The notes under the pieces were generated by a model that had not been told where the DNA came from, searched no databases, and was given only the letters and a program-made list of their open reading frames with translations. The position numbers and the translations under genes are program-made. Shown piece by piece: positions 1 through 5,479 of a stretch of 10,838 nt of DNA. The stretch is from NCBI GenBank assembly GCA_035250485.1, contig DATFFB010000066.1:1-10838 (forward strand), given 5' to 3'. How positions within the stretch are numbered: the first letter of the stretch is position 1; each line of letters starts with the position of its first letter. The stretch is from JACCTH01 sp035250485. Its GTDB lineage: Bacteria; Actinomycetota; Acidimicrobiia; Spongiisociales; ZC4RG35.

Positions 1-353
1 CCGGTGGTGTCGTAGGGGGCGGGAGAACCGAGCAGAAGCGTCAGGCCGGGCCTTCGCATTCCCGGCAGCAATCCGTGCCGCATCCACTTACCCAGATGGA
101 CACCAGGGCGCGATCGATAGGTGCGTTCCTTGATGCGGAGCGCCACCTCCGTGCGGCCGTCGTCGGGAAGTACGAGGGAGTCGAGGTCGAGACGATCGTG
201 ACGGACGAGTGCTGCCACAAAGGCTCCCGAGGAGGTGCCAACTACTACGTCGGAGTCGTTGCAGTTCCACCCCGTGGCCAACTCGATTGCCATGAGAGTT
301 GCCATCTCAAAGGCGGCGCCGGTGATGCCCCCGCCTCCCAGCACCAGGCCCAC
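1..353 (-). CDS. Patatin-like phospholipase, N-terminal part (cut by window edge)
   Basis: Likely a serine lipid acyl hydrolase of the patatin family, acting on phospholipids or other acyl esters at the membrane. The frame stays open for 117 codons to the window edge. The N-terminus runs VGLVLGGGGITGAAFEMA: the glycine-rich oxyanion-hole loop GGGGITG at residues 6-12. It is followed near residue 45 by GTSSGA, the GxSxG nucleophile elbow with the catalytic serine. The spacing between these two elements is right for patatins. The catalytic Asp (DGG/DGA) would lie outside the window. The start is a GTG at 353-351: an in-frame TGA lies ten codons upstream and no ATG lies between. No strong Shine-Dalgarno is seen. 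It is divergent from mshD with a 79-base spacer. Family assignment is firm; substrate is unknown. Confidence 0.85.
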   Translation of the reverse strand, partial: MGLVLGGGGITGAAFEMATLMAIELATGWNCNDSDVVVGTSSGAFVAALVRHDRLDLDSLVLPDDGRTEVALRIKERTYRSRPGVHLGKWMRHGLLPGMRRPGLTLLLGSPAPYDTT

Positions 354-432
354 CGCGCTCAGGAGTTGCCAAACATCGGGTCAAATCAGCATAGAAGCCG
401 CCCAGAATTTGCCTAGGTAGCGTCGCCACGAC
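354..432. promoter_or_regulatory. Divergent spacer holding weak promoter candidates for the patatin gene and mshD
   Basis: This 79-base gap must carry promoters for both flanking genes. For mshD, TTGCCA (366-371) followed after 18 bases by CATAGA (390-395) is a weak sigma70-type pair; alternatively TAGCGT (418-423) fits the actinobacterial TANNNT -10 and would give a nearly leaderless message. On the minus strand TATGCT (394-389) is a fair -10 for the patatin gene, with no good -35. None of these is decisive. Confidence 0.25.
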
Positions 433-1314
433 ATGGACCCTGCGATGGAGATCGGACCGGCCCGACTCGAAAAGGATTTGAGTGAGATCGAGGCTTTGAT
501 CGAAAGCGTCGAAGGAGTCGATGGGCATCGACCGATAGGCGAGCGCAAAGCGATCGGGCTCACCCGAGATCCCCAATTGATCGGCCTCGTCGGTCGCTCC
601 GAGGGAAAAATCGTGGCCTTCGTGGCATTGACTCCCGCCAGCAGTGACTGGTGGGCCATGGAGATGGCGATTGCACCGCCGTATCGCCAGCACAAGCACT
701 ATCGCCGCCTCTTCGAGGCGGCCGTGGCAGAAGCCAGGCGGCGGGGGGGAAAGGCCCTGCGTGCCTGGCTATTTCATCCCGGTCTGGCTCGGGCGGCGGT
801 GAGGGAGGGTTTCGGTGAGGAACGCCAACTCTTCAAAATGGAGCACCACGGGTATCTCTCAGCCCCAGCGGCGTATCCGCCCGGGGTACAAGTCAAATCT
901 TTCCGACCAGGAAGGGATGAGCCAGACCTGCTACGCCTCAACAATGAGGCTTTCGGCATTCATCCCGAGAACGGTGCCTGGACTCGGGACGAGTTAGCGC
1001 TGCGAATGGAACGCGACTGGTTCGATCCGCAGATGGTGTTAATGGCCTGGCGGGGGACCGAGCTGGCGGGGTTCAATTGGCTCAAGGTCGGAGAAAGCGA
1101 GGGGGAGATCTACGTGATTGCTGTTGCTCCCCAGCTCCAGAGCCAGGGACTGGGCCGGGCATTGATCATGGATGGTTTGGTCCGTTTAGAAAAAGCCGGG
1201 ATCGACAAGGCCTTCTTGTACGTCGATGCCGATAACCAGCCGGCACTTCACCTCTACCGGGATCTGGGCTTCTACGTCGACCACGTCGATCGCTCTTTTG
1301 TCCGGTTTGTCTGA
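433..1314 (+). CDS. mshD: Mycothiol synthase (tandem-GNAT acetyltransferase MshD)
   Basis: Catalyses the last step of mycothiol synthesis, acetylating the cysteine amine of Cys-GlcN-Ins with acetyl-CoA in the cytoplasm. The 293 residues (M. tuberculosis MshD is about 315) hold two GNAT domains, roughly 1-145 and 150-293. The second is the active type: strand GEIYVIAVAP (224-233) followed by QSQGLG (236-241), the Q/RxxGxG acetyl-CoA pyrophosphate loop, and a C-terminal NQPALHLYRDLGF helix-strand. Glu225 sits where MshD carries its proposed general base. The family hallmark HPENGAWT (177-184) with WFDP (196-199) is present. The N-terminal domain lacks the acetyl-CoA loop (RQHKHYRRL in its place), as expected, since that domain is non-catalytic in MshD. 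AGGTAG at 415-420 is a poorly spaced ribosome site; ATG 445 is an alternative start. Convergent with the zinc-ribbon gene, 6 bases apart. Confidence 0.85.
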   Translation: MDPAMEIGPARLEKDLSEIEALIESVEGVDGHRPIGERKAIGLTRDPQLIGLVGRSEGKIVAFVALTPASSDWWAMEMAIAPPYRQHKHYRRLFEAAVAEARRRGGKALRAWLFHPGLARAAVREGFGEERQLFKMEHHGYLSAPAAYPPGVQVKSFRPGRDEPDLLRLNNEAFGIHPENGAWTRDELALRMERDWFDPQMVLMAWRGTELAGFNWLKVGESEGEIYVIAVAPQLQSQGLGRALIMDGLVRLEKAGIDKAFLYVDADNQPALHLYRDLGFYVDHVDRSFVRFV

Positions 1315-1329
1315 GTGGTCTCAGCCAAA
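1306..1329. terminator. Candidate shared bidirectional terminator hairpin at the mshD end
   Basis: The inner stem is CTGAG-TGGT-CTCAG (1311-1324). After one mismatched pair (1310/1325) it continues as TTTG (1306-1309) pairing with CAAA (1326-1329). The two TGA stop codons of the convergent genes (1312-1314 plus, 1323-1321 minus) lie symmetrically in the stem. There is no U-tract on either side, so it would have to act as a U-less hairpin of the kind described in actinobacteria. With only 6 bases between the genes it is the only place for a local terminator. Confidence 0.4.
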
Positions 1330-1515
1330 GCGACGGCCGCAGCTTCCGCAGCGATCGTCATGCGCATCGGTTTGGCTGTAACACCAAGGGCAGGGGAGAT
1401 CCTCGTCGTCAGAATCCTGAATCCAGATCTCACCCGGACCAGCCGGCCGTCGGTGCCCGCGGGCAAGCACCAGCAAACCTGAAGTGGCGGTTGCCGCCAA
1501 GAGTGCTTCGAGCAA
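1321..1515 (-). CDS. Small membrane-anchored double-CxxC zinc-ribbon protein
   Basis: A 64-residue protein of unknown function. Residues 2-18 form a hydrophobic segment (LEALLAATATSGLLVLA) followed by basic RGHRR, suggesting a short membrane anchor. An acidic linker follows (DSDDED, 34-39). The C-terminal tail is a zinc ribbon, CPWC (42-45) and CGSC (56-59), ten residues apart, ending GRRFG. The start is TTG 1515-1513, chosen because a perfect AGGAGG lies six bases upstream (1527-1522), the best ribosome site in this half of the window. It lies 62 bases downstream of the phosphotransferase gene on the same strand and may share its message. Paired Cys motifs, a strong ribosome site and exact packing against mshD argue that it is real. 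Zinc binding and topology are inference. Confidence 0.7.
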   Translation of the reverse strand: MLEALLAATATSGLLVLARGHRRPAGPGEIWIQDSDDEDLPCPWCYSQTDAHDDRCGSCGRRFG

Positions 1516-1521
1516 ATGCGT

Positions 1522-1527
1522 CCTCCT
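1522..1527 (-). promoter_or_regulatory. Strong ribosome binding site (AGGAGG) deciding a TTG start
   Basis: AGGAGG on the minus strand, six bases before the TTG at 1515-1513. It fixes the start of the zinc-ribbon gene, which has no ATG at its N-terminus. Confidence 0.7.
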
Positions 1528-1551
1528 CTGATGGGGAGGCTATGTAGGCGT

Positions 1552-1582
1552 GCTAGAAGATTGGTGGATTTCGCGTTCTAGC
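1552..1582. repeat. Inverted repeat over the stop codon of the phosphotransferase gene
   Basis: GCTAGAA (1552-1558) and TTCTAGC (1576-1582) are exact 7-base inverted arms around a 17-base loop. The TAG stop (1580-1578, minus strand) is inside one arm. It might be a weak terminator or an mRNA 3'-end stem, but it is AT-poor, lacks a U-tract, and such short arms can arise by chance. Confidence 0.25.
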
Positions 1583-2402
1583 CGACTGCGTCCGCCAGGT
1601 CGGCGACAAGAGGCGCCAGGTCCTGCAGTCGTCCATCCCGCTTTTCGGCTGCTTCCAACATGAGCATGGCCGAGTGATAAGCAATCCAGCTCCTCAGCCG
1701 CGTGGCCGACACAACCGCTCCGTATCCCTCGAGGAACGCACTTGCAGCCTCATCGCCGAGCAGCTTCGAGAACTGCCAACTCGCCAACGACACATCCCAC
1801 TCGGGTGGAGCAACAGTTGCCCACTCCCAGTCAACCAAAGTGACCTGTCCGGCTTCCGTGACGAGGAACTGGTTGGGGAAAGGTCTCGTATGAGCGGGTT
1901 TGGCGGGGCTGGCGACGGGAGGACCGGCCGAAGCAGCCTGGTCCAAGACGTCAGCCGGAAGACTGAGGCGCCGTCGGTACTTACCCAAGCGCTCGATGGT
2001 GTTGCGGAAGTGGGCGCCGATCTGCTCGTTGTCGATCGCATTCGACAGGTTGGTCAGGGAAGCGTCCGACTCGTGCACTCCCCGCAGCACCCGGCCGGCA
2101 GAGCGGAGGATGTTGAGATTGCGAGGCAGCGACGCCAAATCCCAGTTACCGCCATCGGTCATTTGGATCCAGGCCGTCCCTTCGTCGATCCCCCGGCTGA
2201 GAATCTTGGGAACTCCCTGCACCTTGTCCAAAGCAACCAGGGCGTGTCGCTCCCGGCGCTCGCGGGTGGGAGTGGCATAGATCTTGACGATGCTGGTGGA
2301 GCCCTTTTCCTCTCGCAGTCGAAAGACCCGGTTGGCGCCAGCCGAGACTTCGACGTGAGTAGCGCTCGGCGAAACTGATCTGAGGATGGTCTCGAAGTCC
2401 AT
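1578..2402 (-). CDS. APH/choline-kinase-fold phosphotransferase with altered catalytic loop
   Basis: A 274-residue protein of the aminoglycoside phosphotransferase / choline-kinase-like fold. Members transfer phosphate from ATP to small hydroxylated molecules; the substrate here is unknown. Visible parts: a nucleotide-loop-like GANRVFRLR (22-30), the ATP-binding lysine in IVKIY (Lys40), and the metal-binding Asp of LVDWEWA (Asp191, DFG-equivalent). The catalytic loop, normally HxDxxxxN/Q, reads HTRPFPNQFLV (171-181): His and Gln fit but the catalytic Asp is Arg173. Shifting the frame for four codons restores HTDLSPNQ exactly, so a +1/-1 indel pair is likely. Either the protein is a pseudokinase or the sequence has two errors. 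ATG start at 2402; no strong ribosome site. It is divergent from thrS with a 101-base spacer, and the zinc-ribbon gene follows on the same strand. Confidence 0.75.
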   Translation of the reverse strand: MDFETILRSVSPSATHVEVSAGANRVFRLREEKGSTSIVKIYATPTRERRERHALVALDKVQGVPKILSRGIDEGTAWIQMTDGGNWDLASLPRNLNILRSAGRVLRGVHESDASLTNLSNAIDNEQIGAHFRNTIERLGKYRRRLSLPADVLDQAASAGPPVASPAKPAHTRPFPNQFLVTEAGQVTLVDWEWATVAPPEWDVSLASWQFSKLLGDEAASAFLEGYGAVVSATRLRSWIAYHSAMLMLEAAEKRDGRLQDLAPLVADLADAVG

Positions 2403-2503
2403 GGATGCTTCTGACTGTTTGGCTGGTTCGGTTGGAAGAAATCGGAACTGAGCTCGGGCACCCGAGGGGTACCCTTGTTCGGCCAGGCTAGCTGAGACGA
2501 CCC
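2403..2503. promoter_or_regulatory. Divergent spacer upstream of thrS, with two GC palindromes
   Basis: It contains CTCGGG-CA-CCCGAG (2453-2466), immediately followed by GGGTACCC (2467-2474), then a short run to the thrS ATG. TACCCT (2470-2475) fits TANNNT as a -10 but has no recognisable -35. The palindromes could be a protein operator or an RNA stem in the thrS leader. The leader is far too short for a T-box. No clear promoter for the minus-strand gene was found. Confidence 0.3.
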
Positions 2504-4438
2504 ATGCAAATTGAGCTTGTTTACCCAGATGGAACGACGACTTCTCACCCCGCCGGCCGCACGGGCGAGGATGTCGCCGCTTCGATTGGCCCGCGCCTAG
2601 CCGCGGCCGCGGTGGCGGTCGCTCTCGACGATCAGCTTCTGGATCTCGGGCGCCCGATCGAACAGAGTGGAAAGTTTCGAGTCGTCACCGCTGACACCGA
2701 TGAGGGGCGGCATATCCTCCGCCACTCGGCGGCTCACATCCTCGCCCAGGCGGTGCTCGACCTTTACCCGGGAGCCCACTTCGGAATCGGCCCGGCAATC
2801 GAAGACGGGTTCTATTACGACTTCGACATCGGTCGACCCTTCACGCCCGAAGACCTCGAGCAAATCGAAACCCGGATGCGCGAAATCGTGGGTGAGGACC
2901 AATTGTTCGAGCGGGAGGCCCTCTCCGCCGGCGAGGCATTGGAGCTCTTTTCCGACCAGCCCCTCAAGAAGGAGATCATCGCCTCCGTCGATCCTGGCGA
3001 GGTCGAGAACGCATCCGAGGTGACGGTGTACCGCAATCGGGACTTCGTCGATCTCTGCCGGGGACCGCATCTTCGGTCGACCGGCCGTCTATTGGCCTTC
3101 AAGCTGTTGCGGACCGCCGGGGCCTACTGGCGGGGTGACGAGAAGCGTCAGCAGCTGCAACGAATTTATGGCACGGCCTGGGAGAGCGAAAAAGCCTTGG
3201 CCGAATACCTCCACCGCATAGCGGAGGCGGAACTGCGGGATCATCGCCGCCTTGGCCAGGAGCTCGACCTTTATTCGTTCCCCCGCGAACTGGGCCCCGG
3301 TCTGGCGGTGTGGCACCAAAAGGGCGGGATGTTTCGCAAGATCGTCGAAGACCACTCGCGTCGTCTCCACGAGCGATTCGGTTTCGAGTTCGTCGTCAGC
3401 CCTCACCTCGCCCGGGAGGTGCTGTGGGACATATCCGGTCATCTCGGGTTCTACGCCGAGAACATGTATCCGGGGATGGAGGTCGACGAAAACGAGTTCT
3501 ACCGGGTCAAGCCCATGAACTGCCCGTTTCACATCCTCGTCTATCGAAGCCGGGGTCGGTCCTATCGCGAGTTACCCCTACGGTTGTCGGAGCTCGGGGC
3601 GGTCTATCGACACGAGCGGTCGGGAGTTCTGCACGGCCTGCTGCGAGTGCGCGGTTTCACTCAGGATGACTCCCACACCTTTTGCCGGGGTGACCAGCTT
3701 GACTCGGAGTTGGCTCTTCATCTCGAGTTCGTCACCACCTGGATGCGCGACTTCGGGTTCACCGAGTTCGAAGCCGACCTCTCTACCAAACCCGAGAAGT
3801 CAGTTGGGGATCCTTCGCAATGGGAAGCGGCCGAGCGCGCTCTCGAGAAGTCCCTACAGGATGCCGGGATCAGCTATCGCCTGGCCGAGGGGGAAGGGGC
3901 CTTCTACGGACCGAAGATCGACGTCCACATTCGCGACGCCATTGGCCGCCGTTGGCAGATGTCGACGATTCAATTCGACTTCAACATGCCGGCCCGGTTC
4001 GGGCTCACCTACACCACTTCCGACAATCAGGGAGAGGTTCCTTTCATGATCCATTGCGCCAAGGCGGGGTCGATTGATCGCTTCCTGGCGGTGGTTGTCG
4101 AGCATTACGCCGGAGCCCTACCGGCATGGCTGGCACCGGTGCAAGTGTCGGTCGTGGCGGTGGCCGATCGGCACCTCGATTACGCCGGGGAAGTGGCGGC
4201 GGCTGCGCGCCGGCGGGGGCTAAGGGTCGAGGTCGATCATTCGAGCGAGACCGTCGGCGAGAAGATCAGGCGCGCCCTCACCCAAAAGCACCCGTTCCTC
4301 TTGGTAGTGGGGGATAAAGATGTCGAGGCCAACTCGGTTGGCTTTCGACGCTATGGCGAAGACCGGGACAAACGCGGCGTCCCCCTCTCCGAGGCGCTCA
4401 CGATCATGTCCGAGGCCAGTACGCCGCCCGGCACCTGA
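2504..4438 (+). CDS. thrS: Threonine--tRNA ligase
   Basis: Charges tRNA-Thr with threonine in the cytoplasm. The 644 residues have the full-length bacterial layout: TGS domain (about 1-60), editing domain with HSAAH (His74, His78) and LCRGPH (Cys185, His189), class II catalytic core (about 255-540) and anticodon-binding domain (about 540-640). The zinc ligands are present: Cys340 in MNCPFH, His391 in DDSHTF, His517 in MIHCA. Motif 2 is YRHERSG (Arg369) and motif 3 GSIDRF (Arg526). One oddity is Cys518 directly after His517, where E. coli and M. tuberculosis ThrRS have Arg (IHRA). The start is ATG 2504; the ribosome site is weak. The TGA stop shares its A with the ATG of the next gene, so the two are translationally coupled. 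In mycobacteria thrS heads the phosphatidylinositol operon, here found 4.4 kb further right. Confidence 0.97.
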   Translation: MQIELVYPDGTTTSHPAGRTGEDVAASIGPRLAAAAVAVALDDQLLDLGRPIEQSGKFRVVTADTDEGRHILRHSAAHILAQAVLDLYPGAHFGIGPAIEDGFYYDFDIGRPFTPEDLEQIETRMREIVGEDQLFEREALSAGEALELFSDQPLKKEIIASVDPGEVENASEVTVYRNRDFVDLCRGPHLRSTGRLLAFKLLRTAGAYWRGDEKRQQLQRIYGTAWESEKALAEYLHRIAEAELRDHRRLGQELDLYSFPRELGPGLAVWHQKGGMFRKIVEDHSRRLHERFGFEFVVSPHLAREVLWDISGHLGFYAENMYPGMEVDENEFYRVKPMNCPFHILVYRSRGRSYRELPLRLSELGAVYRHERSGVLHGLLRVRGFTQDDSHTFCRGDQLDSELALHLEFVTTWMRDFGFTEFEADLSTKPEKSVGDPSQWEAAERALEKSLQDAGISYRLAEGEGAFYGPKIDVHIRDAIGRRWQMSTIQFDFNMPARFGLTYTTSDNQGEVPFMIHCAKAGSIDRFLAVVVEHYAGALPAWLAPVQVSVVAVADRHLDYAGEVAAAARRRGLRVEVDHSSETVGEKIRRALTQKHPFLLVVGDKDVEANSVGFRRYGEDRDKRGVPLSEALTIMSEASTPPGT

Positions 4439-4929
4439 TGGACGGGATCAACATCCCGGCTGATGTCGCCGAGAACGCCGGGGTTCCGGAGGATCTCGAC
4501 TCGTCGGCCATTGGTCCCTATCGGTTCCCCTCTCCCCGGCGGCGACGAGCGGGGACTTGGATCTTCCTCGGCTTTGCCCCGCTGATTTTCTTCGTGACAC
4601 CGAATCGAGCAATCGGTGCCGCCATGGCGGGCGTGATGATTGTCCTGGCTCTCTGGCACTGGATGGCGGCATGGCCGCTCAATCTTCAACCCGAGGAGGC
4701 GCTGGTAGTCGCATCGCGCAACGCTCCGTTTCCCATCGGCCACGCCTCAGCGGCAGTGATCTTTTCCGGGTTGCGTTCGCGCCCGCGGTGGCACGTCATC
4801 ATGTATGACGCGGCCGAGCCGCCGGCGGCGCGGGCATTGGTGGTGGTGGACGGGGTCACCGGATCAATCGTTGGCGACCCTTACACCGAGACTTTTCCCG
4901 CCGTGCCTCCCTCCCCGCCCATGGCGTGA
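4438..4929 (+). CDS. Two-helix membrane protein coupled to thrS, function unknown
   Basis: A 163-residue protein I do not recognise. A polar N-terminus (1-37) ending in RRRR leads to two hydrophobic segments, about 39-54 and 58-78, separated by a tight TPNR turn. So a helical hairpin would sit in the membrane with both ends probably in the cytoplasm by the positive-inside rule. The C-terminal domain (about 80-163) is soluble-looking. It includes HASAAV and a stretch RALVVVDGVTGSIVG that resembles the strand-turn-strand of PepSY-like modules, a weak likeness only. Its ATG overlaps the thrS stop by one base (TGATG), which implies coupled translation and stoichiometric production from the thrS message. 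No terminator is visible after it. Confidence 0.75.
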   Translation: MDGINIPADVAENAGVPEDLDSSAIGPYRFPSPRRRRAGTWIFLGFAPLIFFVTPNRAIGAAMAGVMIVLALWHWMAAWPLNLQPEEALVVASRNAPFPIGHASAAVIFSGLRSRPRWHVIMYDAAEPPAARALVVVDGVTGSIVGDPYTETFPAVPPSPPMA

Positions 4930-4954
4930 CTGCCTACCGGGGGAGAAACAAGGC

Positions 4955-4996
4955 CTATTGAATAGAGGGACTCCGTTCGTAGCATGAACTCATGCT
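4955..4996 (+). promoter_or_regulatory. Probable leaderless promoter with overlapping palindromes
   Basis: TTGAAT (4958-4963), a 16-base spacer and TAGCAT (4980-4985) form a sigma70-like pair. The -10 ends six bases before the ATG at 4992, so transcription would begin at or within a base of the start codon: a leaderless message, common in actinobacteria and consistent with the absence of a Shine-Dalgarno. An exact palindrome, AGCATGA-AC-TCATGCT (4981-4996), covers the -10, start point and start codon. A smaller one, CTATT-G-AATAG (4955-4965), covers the -35. Such placement would suit a repressor operator. Confidence 0.45.
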
Positions 4997-5471
4997 TTCG
5001 GGGCGGTTGGGGCAAGGGGTCGCTCTTATCAGCGCGGCTTTGATTGGGGCAGCGGCAACCTTCGTCCTGACTCGTCCTGAGCCCGAACCCGATTTGGTGC
5101 CGATCGATCCACAGACGAGCACCTGCGAGCGGGCATTCGACGCGGCGCGGGAAATTGCCTCCTATCTCGTCCAACGACAAGAGTCAGATCCAACCGTGGC
5201 CGGACATCCAATGGCGGGTTTGGAGGAAAGCGAACGCGACGAGGCCTGGGACGAGTACATCGCCGCGACCGGGACGTACATGGAGGACACCGTGAATGGT
5301 TTCGTGGCCACGTTCGGCGGCGAGGTGCAATTCCTGGTCGATCAGTTTGTGCGGGCCGGGGCCTGGGGAGACGATCTCCCCACCGAAGTCGTGGTGGTCA
5401 ACGAGCTGGGGATACGCGACCTCGCCACCCACCTGGACACCGCTGCCCGCGCCGCCGGGTGTCGACCCTAA
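4992..5471 (+). CDS. Small membrane-anchored or secreted protein, function unknown
   Basis: A 159-residue protein I do not recognise. Residues 8-27 are hydrophobic (QGVALISAALIGAAATFVLT) after GRLG, a signal anchor or uncleaved signal peptide with no lipobox cysteine. A Pro/Glu/Asp-rich stretch (29-40) follows, then a mostly helical, acidic domain facing outside. The only cysteines, Cys45 and Cys157, bracket that domain and could form a disulfide. The ATG at 4992 is the first possible start: an in-frame TAG lies four codons upstream. There is no ribosome site close by, which fits the leaderless promoter described at 4955-4996. The stop (TAA 5469-5471) overlaps the stop of the convergent citrate synthase gene. 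Codon usage and GC match the neighbours. Confidence 0.65.
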   Translation: MLSGRLGQGVALISAALIGAAATFVLTRPEPEPDLVPIDPQTSTCERAFDAAREIASYLVQRQESDPTVAGHPMAGLEESERDEAWDEYIAATGTYMEDTVNGFVATFGGEVQFLVDQFVRAGAWGDDLPTEVVVVNELGIRDLATHLDTAARAAGCRP

Positions 5472-5479
5472 GCCGGCGG
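5452..5479. terminator. Candidate bidirectional terminator hairpin with overlapping stop codons in its loop
   Basis: CCGCCGG (5452-5458) and CCGGCGG (5473-5479) are exact inverted arms around a 14-base loop that contains both stop codons (TAA 5469-5471 plus; TAG 5470-5468 minus). A competing smaller stem GGGT-GTCG-ACCC (5457-5468) shares bases with it. The GC-rich stem would stop polymerase from either side. No U-tract follows on either strand. Confidence 0.4.

Noticed and set aside
75..416. A 113-codon plus-strand frame opposite the patatin gene
   Set aside because: The minus strand encodes clear patatin motifs in the same place; this frame encodes none.
307..699. A 130-codon minus-strand frame opposite the start of mshD
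   Set aside because: It overlaps mshD and the start of the patatin gene, and its product has no recognisable motif.
1272..1466. A second 64-codon minus-strand frame overlapping the zinc-ribbon gene
   Set aside because: It overlaps the end of mshD by more than 40 bases and has no ribosome site or motifs; the frame with CxxC pairs and AGGAGG is preferred.
1674..2378. A 234-codon plus-strand open frame opposite the phosphotransferase gene
   Set aside because: No family motifs, and it lies almost wholly opposite a gene with kinase-fold motifs in the correct order.
2403..2503. T-box riboswitch upstream of thrS
   Set aside because: The spacer is only 101 bases, shared with a divergent gene, and shows no specifier loop, T-box sequence or terminator with a U-run.
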